From Cricetomys ansorgei (taxonomy: Eukaryota; Chordata; Mammalia; Rodentia; Nesomyidae): DNA of 64,000 nt. Below, one piece after another: positions 1 to 12,084 of this stretch. The notes beneath the pieces are model-generated. The model ran no database searches. It worked only from the letters and a program-made list of their open reading frames with translations, and had not been told where the DNA came from. The translations under genes and the position numbers were made by a program. The DNA is taken from NCBI GenBank assembly GCA_026225945.1, contig JAMJFZ010004031.1:7218501-7282500 (forward strand). The letters are read 5' to 3'. Position 1 is the first letter of the stretch. Every line of letters starts with the position of its first letter.

Positions 1-180
1 CGGAGGGGGTCGCCAGGCTGTGCACGTCAGTCAGCAAGATCCCTGCGTGTCCTCGGGGTCCAGCTCTCCACCGGCTCTAAGAAAGAGGAACCCCTTCCAA
101 GCCGGCTGGTGGCCAGCCCGTCCGGGACAAAGAGACCTTACTGGTGCGGTCACCAGACGTGTGCGGCTTGTGGGCATGGT
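1..180. other. GC- and CpG-elevated window edge
   Basis: About a dozen CpG dinucleotides fall in the first 170 bases, clearly more than in the AT-rich, CpG-poor DNA that follows. It could be the edge of a CpG island whose bulk lies outside the window, or just a GC-rich patch. No TATA box, splice pattern or recognisable protein is seen. An open frame from 20 to 313 matches no family I know. Confidence 0.3.
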
Positions 181-610
181 GACTGGTCTAGTGATTCCTC
201 AAGGTCTCCAGCTGCAGCTGCAATCCTTCCGCTTTCCTGAGGAGGGCAGGAGAAGGGGAGTTCTAGAGAGCCCCAGAGCTGGCCTGGGAGATCTGTGGGA
301 GCAGAGAATCTGAAAACCCCTCATGAACACCTGAAGAGCCGTTTTAAGCAGAGGGGTGGATTGAAATCCACAGCTTCAAAGTTTGTACTTGAGAAATACC
401 CCTCGCTCATTAGTGATGTACACGGTTGCATCAGACGGTCATGTCTATTCTGTGCTGTACTTTTCTCAGCCCAGGGTTAGTGACTTAATCTTAACCACAG
501 TCATGGGGCAAGGCAGTGAGTGAGACAATTATGAGTAAAAATGAGGAGGAAGTCAGAAACTGATACTGACCATATGCCCGGATTCAATACCACCTGTGTA
601 TTAAGCCACT
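181..610. other. Unique sequence, nothing recognised
   Basis: Mixed-composition single-copy-looking DNA between the GC-rich edge and the first rodent repeat. I see no repeat family, exon or motif cluster. Confidence 0.4.
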
Positions 611-1029
611 GTGGTGGTGTGAATGAGAATGTCCGTCCTCCACCCTCACCCCGCCTCACGGGTTCATATGTTCCAATGCTTGGTACCAAACGGTGGAACT
701 GTTTGGGAAGGATTAGGAGATGTAGCCTTGCTGGGGTGGGTGTGTCACTAGATGTGGGCTTTAAAGTTTTAAAAGCCTTCTGAGCCCCCATCTCCTCTCT
801 CTCTGTCTCTGTCTCTGTCTCTCTCCCCACCATCCCCTCTCTCCTGTGTTGCTCCATGCAACATTGTAGCTCTCAGCTACTTCTCCAGCACCATGATCTC
901 CACCATAATGATAATGGGCTAACCCTAACCCTATGAAGCTGTAAGCAAGCCCCCAATTAAATGTTCTCCTCTATAAGAAATGCCTTGGTCATGATGTCTC
1001 TTCACAGCAAGAGAACAGGAACCAAGACA
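611..1029 (+). mobile_element. Rodent interspersed repeat ('tggtttgaatgagaatg' family), copy 1
   Basis: Begins with gtggtggtgtgaatgagaat. It continues through the family's landmarks: a 'ggaactgtttgggaaggatt' block, an internal CT-rich stretch, 'ctctcagctacttctccagc', 'aagcaagcccccaattaaat', and the end 'gccttggtcatgatgtctc...cagcaagagaacagg'. These match a common rodent-specific, non-autonomous element known from mouse genomic sequence. I believe it is catalogued near URR1 (hAT-like) but am not certain of the name. Two further copies lie in the window, one on each strand. It has no coding capacity. Confidence 0.75.
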
Positions 1030-1060
1030 CCTACCACGTCCTCAGACAAACCTACAAGCA

Positions 1061-1200
1061 GGTACTAATTATTATTACTCCCACCATAGAAAAGGAAAAT
1101 GAACCAGACAGACTCAGTATCTTGTCGACAGCCACAGGGCCTGTCCCCAGTTCCACACAAGCCCTCTCTGAGCTACAAGATCAGGACCAAGACTCAAGCT
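1061..1200 (-). mobile_element. MIR SINE relic (antisense)
   Basis: Reads ggtactaattattattactc then 'ccatagaaaaggaaaatgaa...cagccacaggg'. This aligns by eye with antisense MIR (ggtactattattatccccattttacagatgaggaaact...gtcacacagc). It is highly diverged, as expected for a pre-eutherian SINE. Confidence 0.4.
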
Positions 1201-1634
1201 CTGTGCAGGTAACTCAGCCTGCCTTCATTGAATCTGCCTTCTGGTGTCTTGTGAACCAACTGTCTATCCAGTTTGGACGTTAACTACCCAAACCCAGGAA
1301 ATGTTTCATGGTGGGCTTTGTCTACCTGCTTCACCTTGACCAGGCACTACACTAAAGGATAAAAGCATGCTGTAACAAGAGGTGCCTGCCTTTGCTGACT
1401 ATGTCCTTTGTGGAAGACAGCTCCAGCCATGACTGCAGCCAAGCCATGAGACGTCTCTCAGGGTGAGCTTCTCGTATTCCGTTTGCACATAATCTCTCAA
1501 CAGAATCAACTACCTATAAGACACTATCAAAGTTACACTGTGCTTTCCATGATATTGACTCCCCAAAAGTGTAAGTGATGGTGCTTAGTAGGGAAACTCA
1601 TATTTTCCAGGAACTTATTTATTCTATTTTTATG

Positions 1635-1636
<2 letters not shown>
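1201..1636. other. Unique sequence, nothing recognised
   Basis: No repeat family, open frame of note or motif cluster seen between the MIR relic and the CA microsatellite. Confidence 0.4.

Positions 1637-1677
<41 letters not shown>
1637..1677 (+). repeat. (CA)n microsatellite, about 20 units
   Basis: Uninterrupted CA dinucleotides. On the other strand they create a run of Val-Cys codons, which explains part of an apparent 133-codon minus-strand frame here. Confidence 0.97.
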
Positions 1678-1679
<2 letters not shown>

Positions 1680-4600
1680 AGATTTTGCCAAAGTGAGTTC
1701 AAGCCGGTGGTATAACTACACTTAAAATAGATGGAGCTACAAAAAATGCCATTGGGGAACTGTCTTGGAAGAGAACCAACAGAAACATGCTCCCTAATAA
1801 CACTGGTTGCTGTACCAGGTCTAATGGCAAGAATAGATTCTATGCAGCAACAGTGTTGCAATTTGTCTTTAATGGATGTGAGGAAGCCAGTTTCCTTAGT
1901 TGGAATGAAGCCATAATTAGTAGATAGCTGAAAAAAAAAAATGAAAGGAGAGAGAGGGAAAGAGAGAGAGACTTCAGAAGTAAACCCAGAGGAGGTACTA
2001 CTCTGAATAAAAGAGAGCATCTGAGCATAATCACAGGGTTTTGTGGCTGCCCTTATGTCTCTACTTTCAGGCTAGACACTAGGCACGAACAGTGGGACGA
2101 GCTGTCAGGTTCCCCATTCCTGTTGTTCTCCTGCGAGCTGGGGTTATTGCTGCCGATGGCTTTCCTAATGTGCGCGGGTTCACGTACAGGCAGATAACAG
2201 GGATTAGCAGTCAATGTGTCTGTGGCACAAACAGAAATGGAAAAGACTAGCAAGAAGACAGCACTGGAAGGTGCAAACGACTACACAGAATTGCTGCTGC
2301 GACTGTGTGAGCATGAGGTTGGTCCTGATGAGGCTGCATGACGCTGCTTCCCTGGATGGGACCTTGGATGTCTCACGAGCATCCGATTCGTAGACGTCGG
2401 TGCTGAACAGCAAACCCACCCTGAGCAGGTCCATTCTAGTCAGAGTCCTTGCATGTAAATTAGTGCAGGTTTGCTTTAGGATTGTCCTTCAAATATACTT
2501 TCAGAAAGAGTTTCCATAGTTGGAACTTGTGAACTTGTCCACTAGAAGGGCTACAGCAGCCACCAAATTCTGTAATCTGAGTCTAATACCTGTTTTCAGA
2601 TAGCAGGAAGCAGGTTTGATAGTGGTCTTGCCCCCACAGCCCATTCTCTCCCTATAGACATGGTATTAGCATCACAGGGATTGGTTAGACGTAGGACTTC
2701 CCTGCAAAAACTCACTTACCAAAGCCTTAAAAGGCTGAGAACCCACCTTCGGTTTTGGTTTTTTTTTTTTTTTCAATTCAATGTTGTAGAATTAAACAAT
2801 ATGATGCAAATTTGGCATGCGTAATGCTCTGTTAACTGGTGTATTTATCCTAGCCACTGTGGACCTATAGAAAAGTTGATTTCCCTTTGTTTTTTGTTCT
2901 TTGCTTTCTCCATAGTCATGAGGCATCAGATTTTAGTGAGAACTGATAAAATTTTGAACTAGATTGGTGCCGGGGGAGATGCATAGCTGTGGTAGGCAGC
3001 AGGGTGGCAAACCAACATACATCGGTAATGGGCAACTGGTCCAGTTGAGTAATGGCGGAGAGCGAAGGGGATTTAAACGACCTCTAGTGTCTGAGTGTCT
3101 GGCTTGCAAAAGAGATCAAATAATATTCTTTCCAGAAGGAACACCCCCCCCCCTCTCTGTTGGTAAATGAACTTCATTTTGGATGTCAACCCCAATGGAG
3201 AGACCTAAAGGTAGCAATTGTATATGCAAGTCTAAAGTCTCAAAGAGAAGTCTGGACTAAAAACAAAAATCTGTCAGCCATCTAAGTATAGGAAAGAAAC
3301 ATGACCAGGGAAAGTTTTACAGAAAAAAAAAAAATGGCGAATGGATCCTGCACAAGGCTGGTATTTCTGGTCAGCAGAGAAGGATGAACTGGCAAAGAAA
3401 GGAAGAAAGAAGCAAATGAAGAGCAGAGGATGGTTTCACTGTGGCATCACAGAGGCCTCTGGAAATAAGCATTTCAAGAAGAAGATGGTTCACAGCATAA
3501 AATACTTCTAATAAAGACTGAAAATTAGCCCTTAAACTCCATAAACTTAGCCATCAGAGAACACTAGGGCCTAAAGAGAATATTTTCAATTGTTTTCTCT
3601 TTCTAATAAAAGAAGACAAATTAGACCAGGTTCAAGACCGACTGTCATGTGAGGGATGGGACCGATACTCAAAGCAACCCTTCCTTTGCTTTGCCAACTA
3701 CTCCTCTCAGGTCACAATTCGTCATTAGTAGAGGTCAGAAGGTCCTCTCAGTCATGCCAATGGAGATAGATAGGAGATGGGGGGATAGGTAGACTGAACA
3801 CTTGCTTTCTCTCAATCTCTTTGGTAGGAAGGCCAAACATGATTCAAAGGACAGTGGTAACGATAGAGGTGATCAAAACTACTGGGATTTGATGTCTGGT
3901 GTTACTTCCTGTCAGTCTCCATCCCCCCTAGGGCTTTCCCATTGTCAACGGTGAGTTCCACGGCATCAGGTAAAGGTGTATCTACTCCATAGGCTATAGC
4001 TAGAAGAGGGGAGAAAGAGGAATGGATCCAAGAACAAACAGAGCTTTCACTCCTCCAACAGCAATATAACCCGTTCAGTCCTGGGGTAAATGGAGTAAGA
4101 GGAATGCATCTACCAAAGAGAGGCATCTGAGGAAAAGGCCTTACAATGGGATTCTTTGGTACAGGCTAGGAAGGATGTTTCTAGCCAAAGAGAGAGGAAT
4201 ACTTGGAAATGGTTAGAGATCAGAGGTACAGATTCAAAGGAAAATGGAAGCATCATTCTAGCTCTTTTCATGAGGATCCTAGTCCTTAGTCTGCAAACCT
4301 TCAATTGGCAAGGCTTCCCAAAACTGTATGTTTTCCCCAAGTTCACCACCAACTAATACTGACTAGATAGCCTGAATACATTTGATGGCAAAACCTGATA
4401 TGAAAAGATGTGAAAATATTTACAGTGAGCTCATTTTAAGATGAATATTCTTACATTTCATTGAAGAAATATTAATATGTTTGATTATAGAATGTTCTTC
4501 ATTGTGAGTGTTAGGGATTAAATACAGAAAACACTAAATTCTGAAACATGGAAAAAACAAAATTCTGAAATATATCTGGATAAAGTGTCTTTCCCTGTAA

Positions 4601-5063
4601 TGGGAGGGGCAGAGGATCTTCCCCTGATGACATTAAGACCATTAATGCAAATAGATGAAGATATCATGGCTCCGACCAGAGGCCAAAGGTTAGGGAGGTC
4701 TTGGAAAGGTCATAATATGCCAGGACTGAACTCAGCCCTGTGTCCTTGGGAGAGAAAAATCTAAACCGTCCTGATTGGTCTCTATCAGGAAACACATGTC
4801 TTCCAGAGCCTGCTACATGGCAGACCCAACTCACTGTCTCTCTTTATTCCTTACACCTGCCCTCTGTAAGGGGAAAATACACAACAGAGCAGAGCACAGG
4901 CTGAACCACACAGCTGAGGTCACACCAGGTCTCTACAGCCTCAAAGGTCTTTGTCCAGGATGCCCTACATGTATCCTGTTGAACTCAAGACAACTGAACC
5001 TGAACTAAACAGAGCAATTCTAGCAAATGTATTCTTCACACAGTCAGCTTATTATGATTCTCA
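1678..5063. other. Mostly unique sequence with short simple tracts
   Basis: Contains an A-run followed by GA-rich sequence at 1930-1972, a T15 run at 2759-2773, a C-run near 3142-3152 and an A13 run near 3322. Otherwise no repeat, exon or RNA gene could be recognised. Short open frames scattered on both strands resemble no known protein. Confidence 0.4.
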
Positions 5064-5212
5064 AACAATCACAATTTGTAACCCTAGCACTCTCCATCTT
5101 GAGGCAGGATGATTACCACAAATTTGAGGCTATCCTAGGCTACATAGCTAGTACCAGGTAAACCAGGGCTACATAGCAAAATGCTATCTCAAAAAATTTA
5201 AACCCCCTATCT
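5064..5212 (+). mobile_element. Old B1/PB1-type SINE
   Basis: Shows the B1 order of blocks: 'gtaaccctagcactc', 'gaggcaggatgattac', 'aatttgaggctatcctaggctacatagc', then 'gctatctcaaaaaat' and an A-rich tail. Divergence is much higher than in the other B1 copies, so this is an early 7SL-derived B1/PB1 type or a B4 right half. Confidence 0.65.
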
Positions 5213-5257
5213 TCCATCTCCACCCCTCAAAACTTAATGTACCATGATTGCATTTTC

Positions 5258-5390
5258 CAGAATGAGAACTTGAACCCTAAAGAAGGGAAACAACTTGTTC
5301 AAAGTCTTATATTCATAAGAAGAGGTAGAACTAGATATCTCTGGGGCTAATAAATGTAAGTCATGTTGCACTATACCCTATACCCCTTCT
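5258..5390 (-). mobile_element. MIR SINE relic (antisense)
   Basis: The string 'agaagggaaacaacttgttcaaagtcttatattcataagaagaggtagaactaga' follows the antisense MIR core (aggttaagtaacttgcccaaggtcacacagctagtaagtggcagagc) with many substitutions. Confidence 0.4.
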
Positions 5391-5423
5391 TAACATAGCT
5401 TTCTGGTGTCTATGACCAAATTA

Positions 5424-5445
5424 CGCACGCACGCACACACATTCA

Positions 5446-5483
<38 letters not shown>

Positions 5484-5489
5484 ACACAC
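5424..5489 (+). repeat. (CA)n microsatellite, compound with CACG
   Basis: Starts as cgcacgcacgcacacac, is interrupted by 'attcag', then continues as a long CA run and ends 'accacacacc'. Confidence 0.95.
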
Positions 5490-6606
5490 CTCCATGACTA
5501 CCCAGAGTTAATCTTCAGTGGCCTTCTTGAATCCCTCAGCTGAGTGGGGAGATAAAGGTCATAGTGATGGCCACACAGAAGAAACCTGTTTACTATCAGG
5601 AGATAACATTGCCTATCACTTTAAATGAGTCCGAGACCTCCAGATACCCCCAGCAAGTCTCCCATTGCGCCAGGAAACCGCTTTAACATCAAAGGAGAAA
5701 GAGATCCAGGAAAGGAGAGGAAGTGTGCTTTTCTTTGACTGTTGATGGCTGGTCAAGTGAGTCTAATGGCTTATTAATAAGAAGCACTTAATTGCATAGC
5801 TATCCCAGTAGTTATAAGAAATGAAATCTCAAATCTGACACATGAAGGACATCAGAGATTGAATAAATGTTAAAAAGCAGTTTCTGACACTGCTTTGCAT
5901 CGATAAAGATGTAAAGAACAAAGAAATCGCATGCAACCTACTGCACAATCAATAGATACTTGAAACACAAAGGCTGAGAATGCAAAGAAGCATGAAACCT
6001 TGCCAAGTGTAAATATCCATTCTCCAAAGAGCAAAGCAGAATTTAGGGAACACTCAGTGGAAAGGAGCCCAAGAGGTTATCGCTTTACAGCTAAAGTTAT
6101 CCCCAGCACCTGGCAGCTTAGTCTCTCATTCCAAACATCCCACAAATTACAAGGGACCATATTCTTCCTCAAGATGGGAGAGTGAGCCCTTACTACAAGC
6201 ACTAGGCAACTGACCCACAGGGAGCAGAGAATTCTGACCTAGAACAATGAAACACAAAGGTGTTCTGGACTCATCAGGTCTGCTCTGATGAGCAAGACTG
6301 ACAGCTGCCCTCATTCTACAAGAAGTCAAAAATTTCTGCCAAAAAGAAAAGGGAAAACAGTCTGGATATTTTTGTAATAAAAATTCCTATCATTCTATAG
6401 CTAGAACTTGTACATTTCGGTCAGTTGAATGAAGGGATCCATAGGCCACTTGGGGAATCCCTGGGTCAAGGTGGTAGCTTTGACAGCCTGTGCTACTTGG
6501 CAGGAAATAGGATGCATAGCATGCATGTGGAAAGGATGATCATGGTTTATATCCATGAATTGAGAGAGGTCTCATGCTATACCAAAACTGAAGCATGCGC
6601 ATGTGT

Positions 6607-6609
<3 letters not shown>
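5490..6609. other. Unique sequence, nothing recognised
   Basis: AT-moderate DNA between two CA repeats. No repeat family or exon recognised. Confidence 0.4.

Positions 6610-6649
<40 letters not shown>
6610..6649 (+). repeat. (CA)n microsatellite, 20 units
   Basis: Perfect CA run preceded by the alternating purine-pyrimidine string gcgcatgtgtgcg, so the whole region is alternating and has Z-DNA potential. Confidence 0.97.
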
Positions 6650-6652
<3 letters not shown>

Positions 6653-8057
6653 TCCAAGGATGTGCAAGGCAGAGAATAGTACAAGTGTTTGTTACAACTT
6701 GACTTCCTGGTGGAGTCAAGAATGTTTAAGATTGCCAGTGGTGTCCCTTTGTCCTAAATGTCCTCGGTTCCTATAAATAAGGGCAAAAGAAAGTTCTTTG
6801 TAAAAATTTGGGGATATTTTGAGATCTCCAAACCCTGTGGGAACACTAGCCATACAAACAGAACAGATTCAGTGATCTCTACAGCAGGCAATGCTGTTGC
6901 CTAGAAACATTCCCCAAACACCAGTCAGTGCCGTTTCACCCATCCTCCTGATTTCTCAGCCTTTTACACTTGTCCTTTGGATCCGAGAAGACATATGTAA
7001 AATCCGTATCTGTGCAGACGTTATTTCTTTCTCTGGATGCTTTTCTGGGAAGCGCCGAAGGATCAAAGGAGCTTGAGTCATTCTGTGGTTGCCAGAGCAT
7101 TCCTTCCAGGTTAAACACATTTGTCGGTCAGTATTGTCATATCAGTGCTGTAGCGGAGGAAATAGAATCAAGGAATTGGGGCAGGGGCCAGCATCTGTAA
7201 CAGCAATCCTTCGTTTCTGGCTAAGACATTATATTGGGAAGAACAATATCCCTTGTGAGACTGAAGCTTCCGTGGAAGGCAACTTGTAATGAGACACTTT
7301 CTTTAGTCACAAGACTATGTACTAAATGAGTTGAAACCCCTAGGCCTTACATATAAAACTGGCCGACACAATCTAATTTTAATATGACAATGCACCCTGC
7401 TAGACTTGAAATGTGTATAAGAAGTCAGGTTTGGGCCTTGTTTTGGAAAGGAGTCTGTAGCTATTTGTACGCAGGTGGTCTTCCTTGCTGGGAGTTACTC
7501 TTTTAGATTGGTGCCATACCTAAATGACCTCAGGAAAGGAAGTGGTGGCTGCCTCAGAAGTATGGGACAATAACATGGTGGCGTCATAGCTCCTTAGAGA
7601 CCCAGATAGTCCTTCCACCTGCGCTAGCAAAGGACAGACCCATTTTCTCAGGGACCCCCACGTTAGAGTGACTCATCAGGATACATCGCCCTCTGCTTGG
7701 ATAGAAAAACTCAGACATTTACTTTCTTCCTAATACACATTCTCCATTTTCTTCTCTTCTGAGTCATAGGCACAAAGATGGGGCCTTTGAACATGTTTTG
7801 CTCTATGTCTATCTGCCTTTGAGTCTAGAGCCCTGAGTAAAGGCTTGTGCATTAAAAAAGGGGGGCTGTTTTAGGTTCCACCCTTGAAACTTAATCCCTG
7901 ATTAGACAGGTGGCAGGATCTGCAACTATTCCAAGAACCCTACCAAATGATAAGATCTTACAAATGTCTCATGTCTCTTGGGGAAAGGGAATGACAGGAT
8001 TACTCCTATTTGTCTGTGTTAAAATAACAATGATTGTGAAGATGAAGATATATACAG
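6650..8057. other. Unique sequence, nothing firm
   Basis: Single-copy-looking DNA. No convincing SINE, LINE or LTR was recognised, and open frames on both strands around 6890-7290 resemble no known protein. Confidence 0.4.
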
Positions 8058-8071
8058 GGTGTGTGTGTGTC

Positions 8072-8102
<31 letters not shown>

Positions 8103-8103
8103 C
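8058..8103 (+). repeat. (TG)n(GA)n compound microsatellite
   Basis: A TG run broken by one 'tc', followed directly by a GA run. A standard compound microsatellite. Confidence 0.95.
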
Positions 8104-8744
8104 AGAATACACACATGAATGTATATTCTCTATGTCTATTCTTTTTGTTTGGGAAGCATTAATGAATATACATTGAGTGTCAAAGATGTGCTAAGGGAAT
8201 TTTAAAGTACAAAAGGAAGCACGCCATCGTGAGCCAACAGATTAACATAGGCACATATTTCATTGTACGCATGCTATGATGTTTTTACGTATTGAGCCCA
8301 TGTTATAAATCAAGTAAATAAAGAAATATACTCGGCAACAGCTCGTGTGCATCTGTAGACTATTTAGCAATTGCAGGTCAGAAGGAATATTTTTCCTTTA
8401 AATATTTTATCAAACTTGTTAATTTTATGGCGTGAAACACTTGCTTTTTCCCCAGTATATAAAGGTTAAGTCTTTCCCGATGAGTACAGAGAAAGTGAAT
8501 GGATGAGATAGAATTAGGAACTTGAAGAACAGGATAAGCCCTTCCCCTTCTGTGCTATGCTAGGCTGTGCTTATGAAGGTAGTCTCTCAGAATCATTACC
8601 ATGAGTCTGCCATGTACATGCTAGGTTGGAGATGCCACGGCAATGTGTACAATGGAGGACTTTTCCACTGATTCATAGAATGAGAGTAACAGGTGCCATC
8701 TCGATTCTTGAGTACTAATTGAAGTACTTAAAAAATGTGAAGTA
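8104..8744. other. AT-rich unique sequence
   Basis: No repeat family recognised with confidence. 'attgagtgtcaaagatgtgctaag' near 8172 is faintly MIR/L2-like but too short to call. Confidence 0.35.
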
Positions 8745-8899
8745 GCCGGGCAGTGGTGGCGCATGCCTGTGCCTCCTCCAGCACTTGGGAGGCAGAGGCA
8801 GGTCGAGGCCAGCCTGGCCTACAGAGTGAGTTCCAGGACAGCCAGAGTTACAACAGAGAAACCCTGTATTGAAAAAAAAAAAAAAGAAAAAAGAAAAAG
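8745..8899 (+). mobile_element. B1 SINE with internal deletion
   Basis: Starts gccgggcagtggtggcgcat, contains 'cagcacttgggaggcagaggcaggt' and 'cagcctggcctacagagtgagttccaggacagcc', and ends in an A-rich tail with AAAAAG units. The usual 'ggatctctgtgagtt' block after 'gcaggt' is missing, about 15 bases. It carries the variant 'cagagttacaacagagaaacc' seen in the other young B1 copies here. Confidence 0.93.
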
Positions 8900-9489
8900 G
8901 AGGAGTGGGGAGGGGGTGAGAAATTACAACCGAGACGCCAGGAAAAGGCAAGCTTAAGAGACTGATAACCTTGATTGCATATAACCAATAACGTATCATC
9001 TTATCAACAGTATGTCCATGCACGGGACCTTTGGCCTGCCCAGCAGTGAGAAGTAAATTAAGCCTCAAGAACTTGAACTAACGGACACATCCTACCTGAG
9101 GCCCACGAGCCACAGGCATCCCAGAATAGTTATGGATGTAGCTTAATGCATTCGTAGGTAACATGTCTCAATGTCAAAAGGCTGGCAGCTCTTGATAAAA
9201 GTACCAATAGGGATTTGAAGTCCAGCTGTTAGGGGATGTCCTTGGGCTTCATATTGTCCGATGCGATTGTGAAAGCCGTATCTCATCCAGGAAACCAGGT
9301 ACATCAGTATTTTTGTCACCCCATCTAGGAAAAGTGAGGACAAGACTGTTAAGTCAGAAATGTGGCAAATGATACCTATTTTTTAAATGCCTCAGACCTT
9401 CCACTGCGACTGTCATACGTGGTTGAAAAGACTGGATGATTTATTCCAACTAAAAGAGACGAGATGGTGACATTCTGAACTATCCCTTA
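8900..9489. other. Unique sequence, nothing recognised
   Basis: No repeat, exon or motif cluster seen. Confidence 0.4.
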
Positions 9490-9570
9490 CTGTTACCGCT
9501 GAGAAACTGAAGGTTAGTTCAAGGTCACATAGCTAGGTAGAAGAACCTGAAATAAGACATCAATAGTTCT
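9490..9570 (-). mobile_element. MIR SINE relic (antisense)
   Basis: 'gctgagaaactgaaggttagttcaaggtcacatagctaggtagaag' matches the antisense MIR core (gaggaaactgaggc...ggttaagtaacttgcccaaggtcacacagctag) closely, including 'aaggtcacatagctag'. Confidence 0.6.
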
Positions 9571-10139
9571 ACCCAAGAAGGGGAGGGTATTCATGTGCCT
9601 GAAAAGGTTTACAGGAAGGCAGTGGTTTTGCCAATCACTTGAAAGAATGACCTCATGGAAGAAGGCACTGTGCTGGGAGTTGTGGGGAATCAGGGGGAGA
9701 TTTCTTGCTACGGTGCTTTGTCGGAGACAGTTCAAGCTAATGAGCCAGCAAAATGAAGAAACGGAAAACAGAGAGAGGTGAGAATAAAAAGAGGCTTCCC
9801 AAAATATATTGGTAGAAGGTTTGCTTGGGCTCACTGTTTGGGACACACACCTACCTGAATTGTCAGTGGTGTTTCTTGATGCCATTAACCCACGGGTCCC
9901 AAGTTGGGGCTAGGGCAGAAGCCAGAAGAATATGACAGTCAGGGGAGAGATGAAAACTCATGCACGGTGCATCTCCAGGCTTACCTCCACAGTGCTCGTA
10001 TGACTGGGAACTGTCAGACCTGAGCCCGAGCCCACCCCCTTCTCCATCAACTGAGCCACACTCTGTGACCTTAGTGTCCTCATCAGGATTGAGCAACTGC
10101 TGAGACGCCTTCTGAGGGCGGTGGCGATGTGGCACAAAG
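9571..10139. other. Unique sequence, nothing recognised
   Basis: Moderate GC with open frames on both strands but no recognisable protein or repeat. Confidence 0.4.
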
Positions 10140-10420
10140 GCATAATTAAATTCAGTTTAGGTTAATCTAAAATTGTCCATCCTGTCCTCCTCTTCAGCCT
10201 TTTACTGACAAATGAATGTAAACCTGAAATTCATTTTGCTTCCAGAATGCCTGGGATGCTAAAATTATTCATATTTTAATCAGCTTTTAACAAGAATAGG
10301 TAAGAAAGAAAATTAGGACAATTAAGAAATAATGAAGCCATTATAAAAACAGTAACGATGTAAAGGCAGGTAGGGAATGCTGTTATTGGAAACGCTGAAG
10401 ACTTACAAATGAGCAGTCAG
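10140..10420. other. AT-rich block, possible conserved non-coding element
   Basis: Dense in homeodomain-type cores (cataattaaattcag, ctaaaattattcatatttta, cttttaacaag). There are no stray microsatellites or repeat signatures. Conservation cannot be judged from one sequence; this is inference from composition only. Confidence 0.2.
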
Positions 10421-10732
10421 ATGATGGCACACCGTGGGAGTAAGGGATTTTGCTAATGCACAATGTGAACCATTTATAATCATTTCCTCCCCAAACTGAA
10501 GATAATGCAAATGTCCTGATTATTACAGGAAATATATATTCTCTTGGAAATTGACCATCCCGAACAATGGTGGTTATTATATCTTCTGAAGGGTTATCAG
10601 TACTTTGCACAGGTTCATCGTCTTCTCAGAGACAACTTTCTAGTGTTTTTCTTATAGCTCAGAAGACTTTCGAAAACCTCCATATTCAGGTTTGCTCTGG
10701 TAAAAGCAACAAATACAGTGTTATTAGGTGTA
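10421..10732. other. Unique sequence, nothing recognised
   Basis: No feature recognised up to the antisense rodent repeat. Confidence 0.4.
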
Positions 10733-11080
10733 TCAGCTGCTTTTCTATTGCTGTGGTAAAACACCATGACCAGGGCAACTTATAGAGGAAGAATTTATTT
10801 GGGGCTTCAGTATCAGAGGAATAGGGGCCCATCACCATTACGTTTGAGAGCATGGGGGCAGGCAGGCAGGCATGGTACCAGAGCAGCAGCTGATACCTTA
10901 CATCCTGATGTACAAATAAGAAGCAGAGAGTGCATTGGGTATGGCTTTTGAAACTTTAAGCCCACTCCAGTGATGCACCTCCCCCAACAATGCCACATCT
11001 ACTCCTTTCCAAACAGCCACCAACTGGGAAAGAAGTTTTCAAATGCCTGCGGCTTGTGGGGGACATCTCACTCAAACCAC
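10733..11080 (-). mobile_element. Rodent interspersed repeat ('tggtttgaatgagaatg' family), copy 2, antisense
   Basis: Begins 'tatcagctgcttttctattgctgtggtaaaacaccatgacca', continues 'gggcaacttatagaggaagaatttatttggggct', and ends 'ctcactcaaaccac'. These are the reverse complements of the landmarks in copies 1 and 3. Imperfect flanking repeats are visible: ttatta lies at 10721-10726 and again at 11082-11087. Confidence 0.75.
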
Positions 11081-11831
11081 CTTATTAAATTATGGTGTAA
11101 TGCTCGAAGCAGTCATAAACACTCCTACATCTCTGATAACAGCCCAATCAGGCCAGTGGGGGCAAACCCTCCCTCTTCTCCAGGAGTTCTCCTGAGAACA
11201 CCTCTTCTGAGCAGTGAGTCCAAGATCTAGACTTTTTCCATTATGTATCTTCCAGCTTCTAAGATCTCAAAGATCTCACTTCCGGCCCAAAGGCAGTAAT
11301 GGAGAGAGCTTGGAAGATTGCACAGAAGCGTTTATGACTGGGCCTGACACTGACCAGCAGAGATTCCACCCAGAACTCAGTGTCGTGTTCTTTCCTAGAT
11401 CCCAAGAAGACAGGATGATCATGATGCTTGGCTATGTTCTCAGGAAGGACAAAAGTACACTCTTTGGTAATTCATAGGTGGGAATTATCCACTGCGCATT
11501 CTTGGTGAACAAAAATAGATGCTTCAACATGGAGCGGGAGGAATAGCATCCTCCAGAAACAAAGACAATGTCTTACTTCTGTGCTGACAAAGCTAGGATG
11601 TGGAAAGACAGACTGGGAGATAGGGGCTTCTTTGTGTGATGTATCATCTATATTTTATAGTATATGACCCTGAAAAGGTGAATTCATGAAAAATTCCAAT
11701 GGTAGCCACAGGAGCCTACTGCTAATGACCGGCCGGCTGGGCCTGGGATGTATCTTAGATGAAGAGGAGGGATATGATTAGGGCTAGGGGAGGAATCTCC
11801 AGGAGACAGCTTTCCAGTCTCTTCAACCCAC
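11081..11831. other. Unique sequence, nothing recognised
   Basis: No repeat or exon recognised before the CTTC tract. Confidence 0.4.
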
Positions 11832-11940
11832 CTCTCTCTTCCTTCCTTCCTTCTTTCCTTCCTTCTTTCCTTCCTTCCTTCCTTCTTTTTTCTTTCTTTC
11901 TTTTTTCTCCTTCTCCTTCCTTCTCCTTCCCCTTCTTCTT
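11832..11940 (+). repeat. (CTTC)n / CT-rich polypyrimidine tract
   Basis: Degenerate CTTC, CTTT and CTCC units. Its position next to the 3' end of an antisense B1 suggests it grew from the SINE's A-rich tail (GAAA/GAAG units on the minus strand). Confidence 0.93.
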
Positions 11941-12082
11941 GTTTTGAGACAGGGTTTCTCTGTGTAGTCATGGCTGTCCTGGAACTCACCTTGTATACCA
12001 GGCTGGCCAGAAACTCACAAAGATCCATCTGCTTCTGCCTCCTGAGTACTGGGATTAAAGGTGTGTGCCAGTTCTACCCAGC
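11941..12082 (-). mobile_element. B1 SINE, antisense
   Basis: Reads gttttgagacagggtttctc, 'tggctgtcctggaactcacc', 'gtataccaggctggcc', 'ctgcctcctgagtactgggattaaaggtgtg'. This is full-length B1 on the minus strand with moderate divergence. Confidence 0.93.
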
Positions 12083-12084
12083 TT

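Noticed and set aside
918..934. Telomere-like ctaaccctaaccc inside the first rodent repeat
   Set aside because: Only two units, at the position where this repeat family normally reads 'ggactaaccct'; a local duplication, not a telomeric insertion.
2541..2556. CTCF-like ccactagaagggctac
   Set aside because: At least two core mismatches; weaker than the site at 43994.
11684..12028. Lys/Arg/Glu-rich frame resembling a nuclear protein
   Set aside because: Translation of the CTTC tract and antisense B1.
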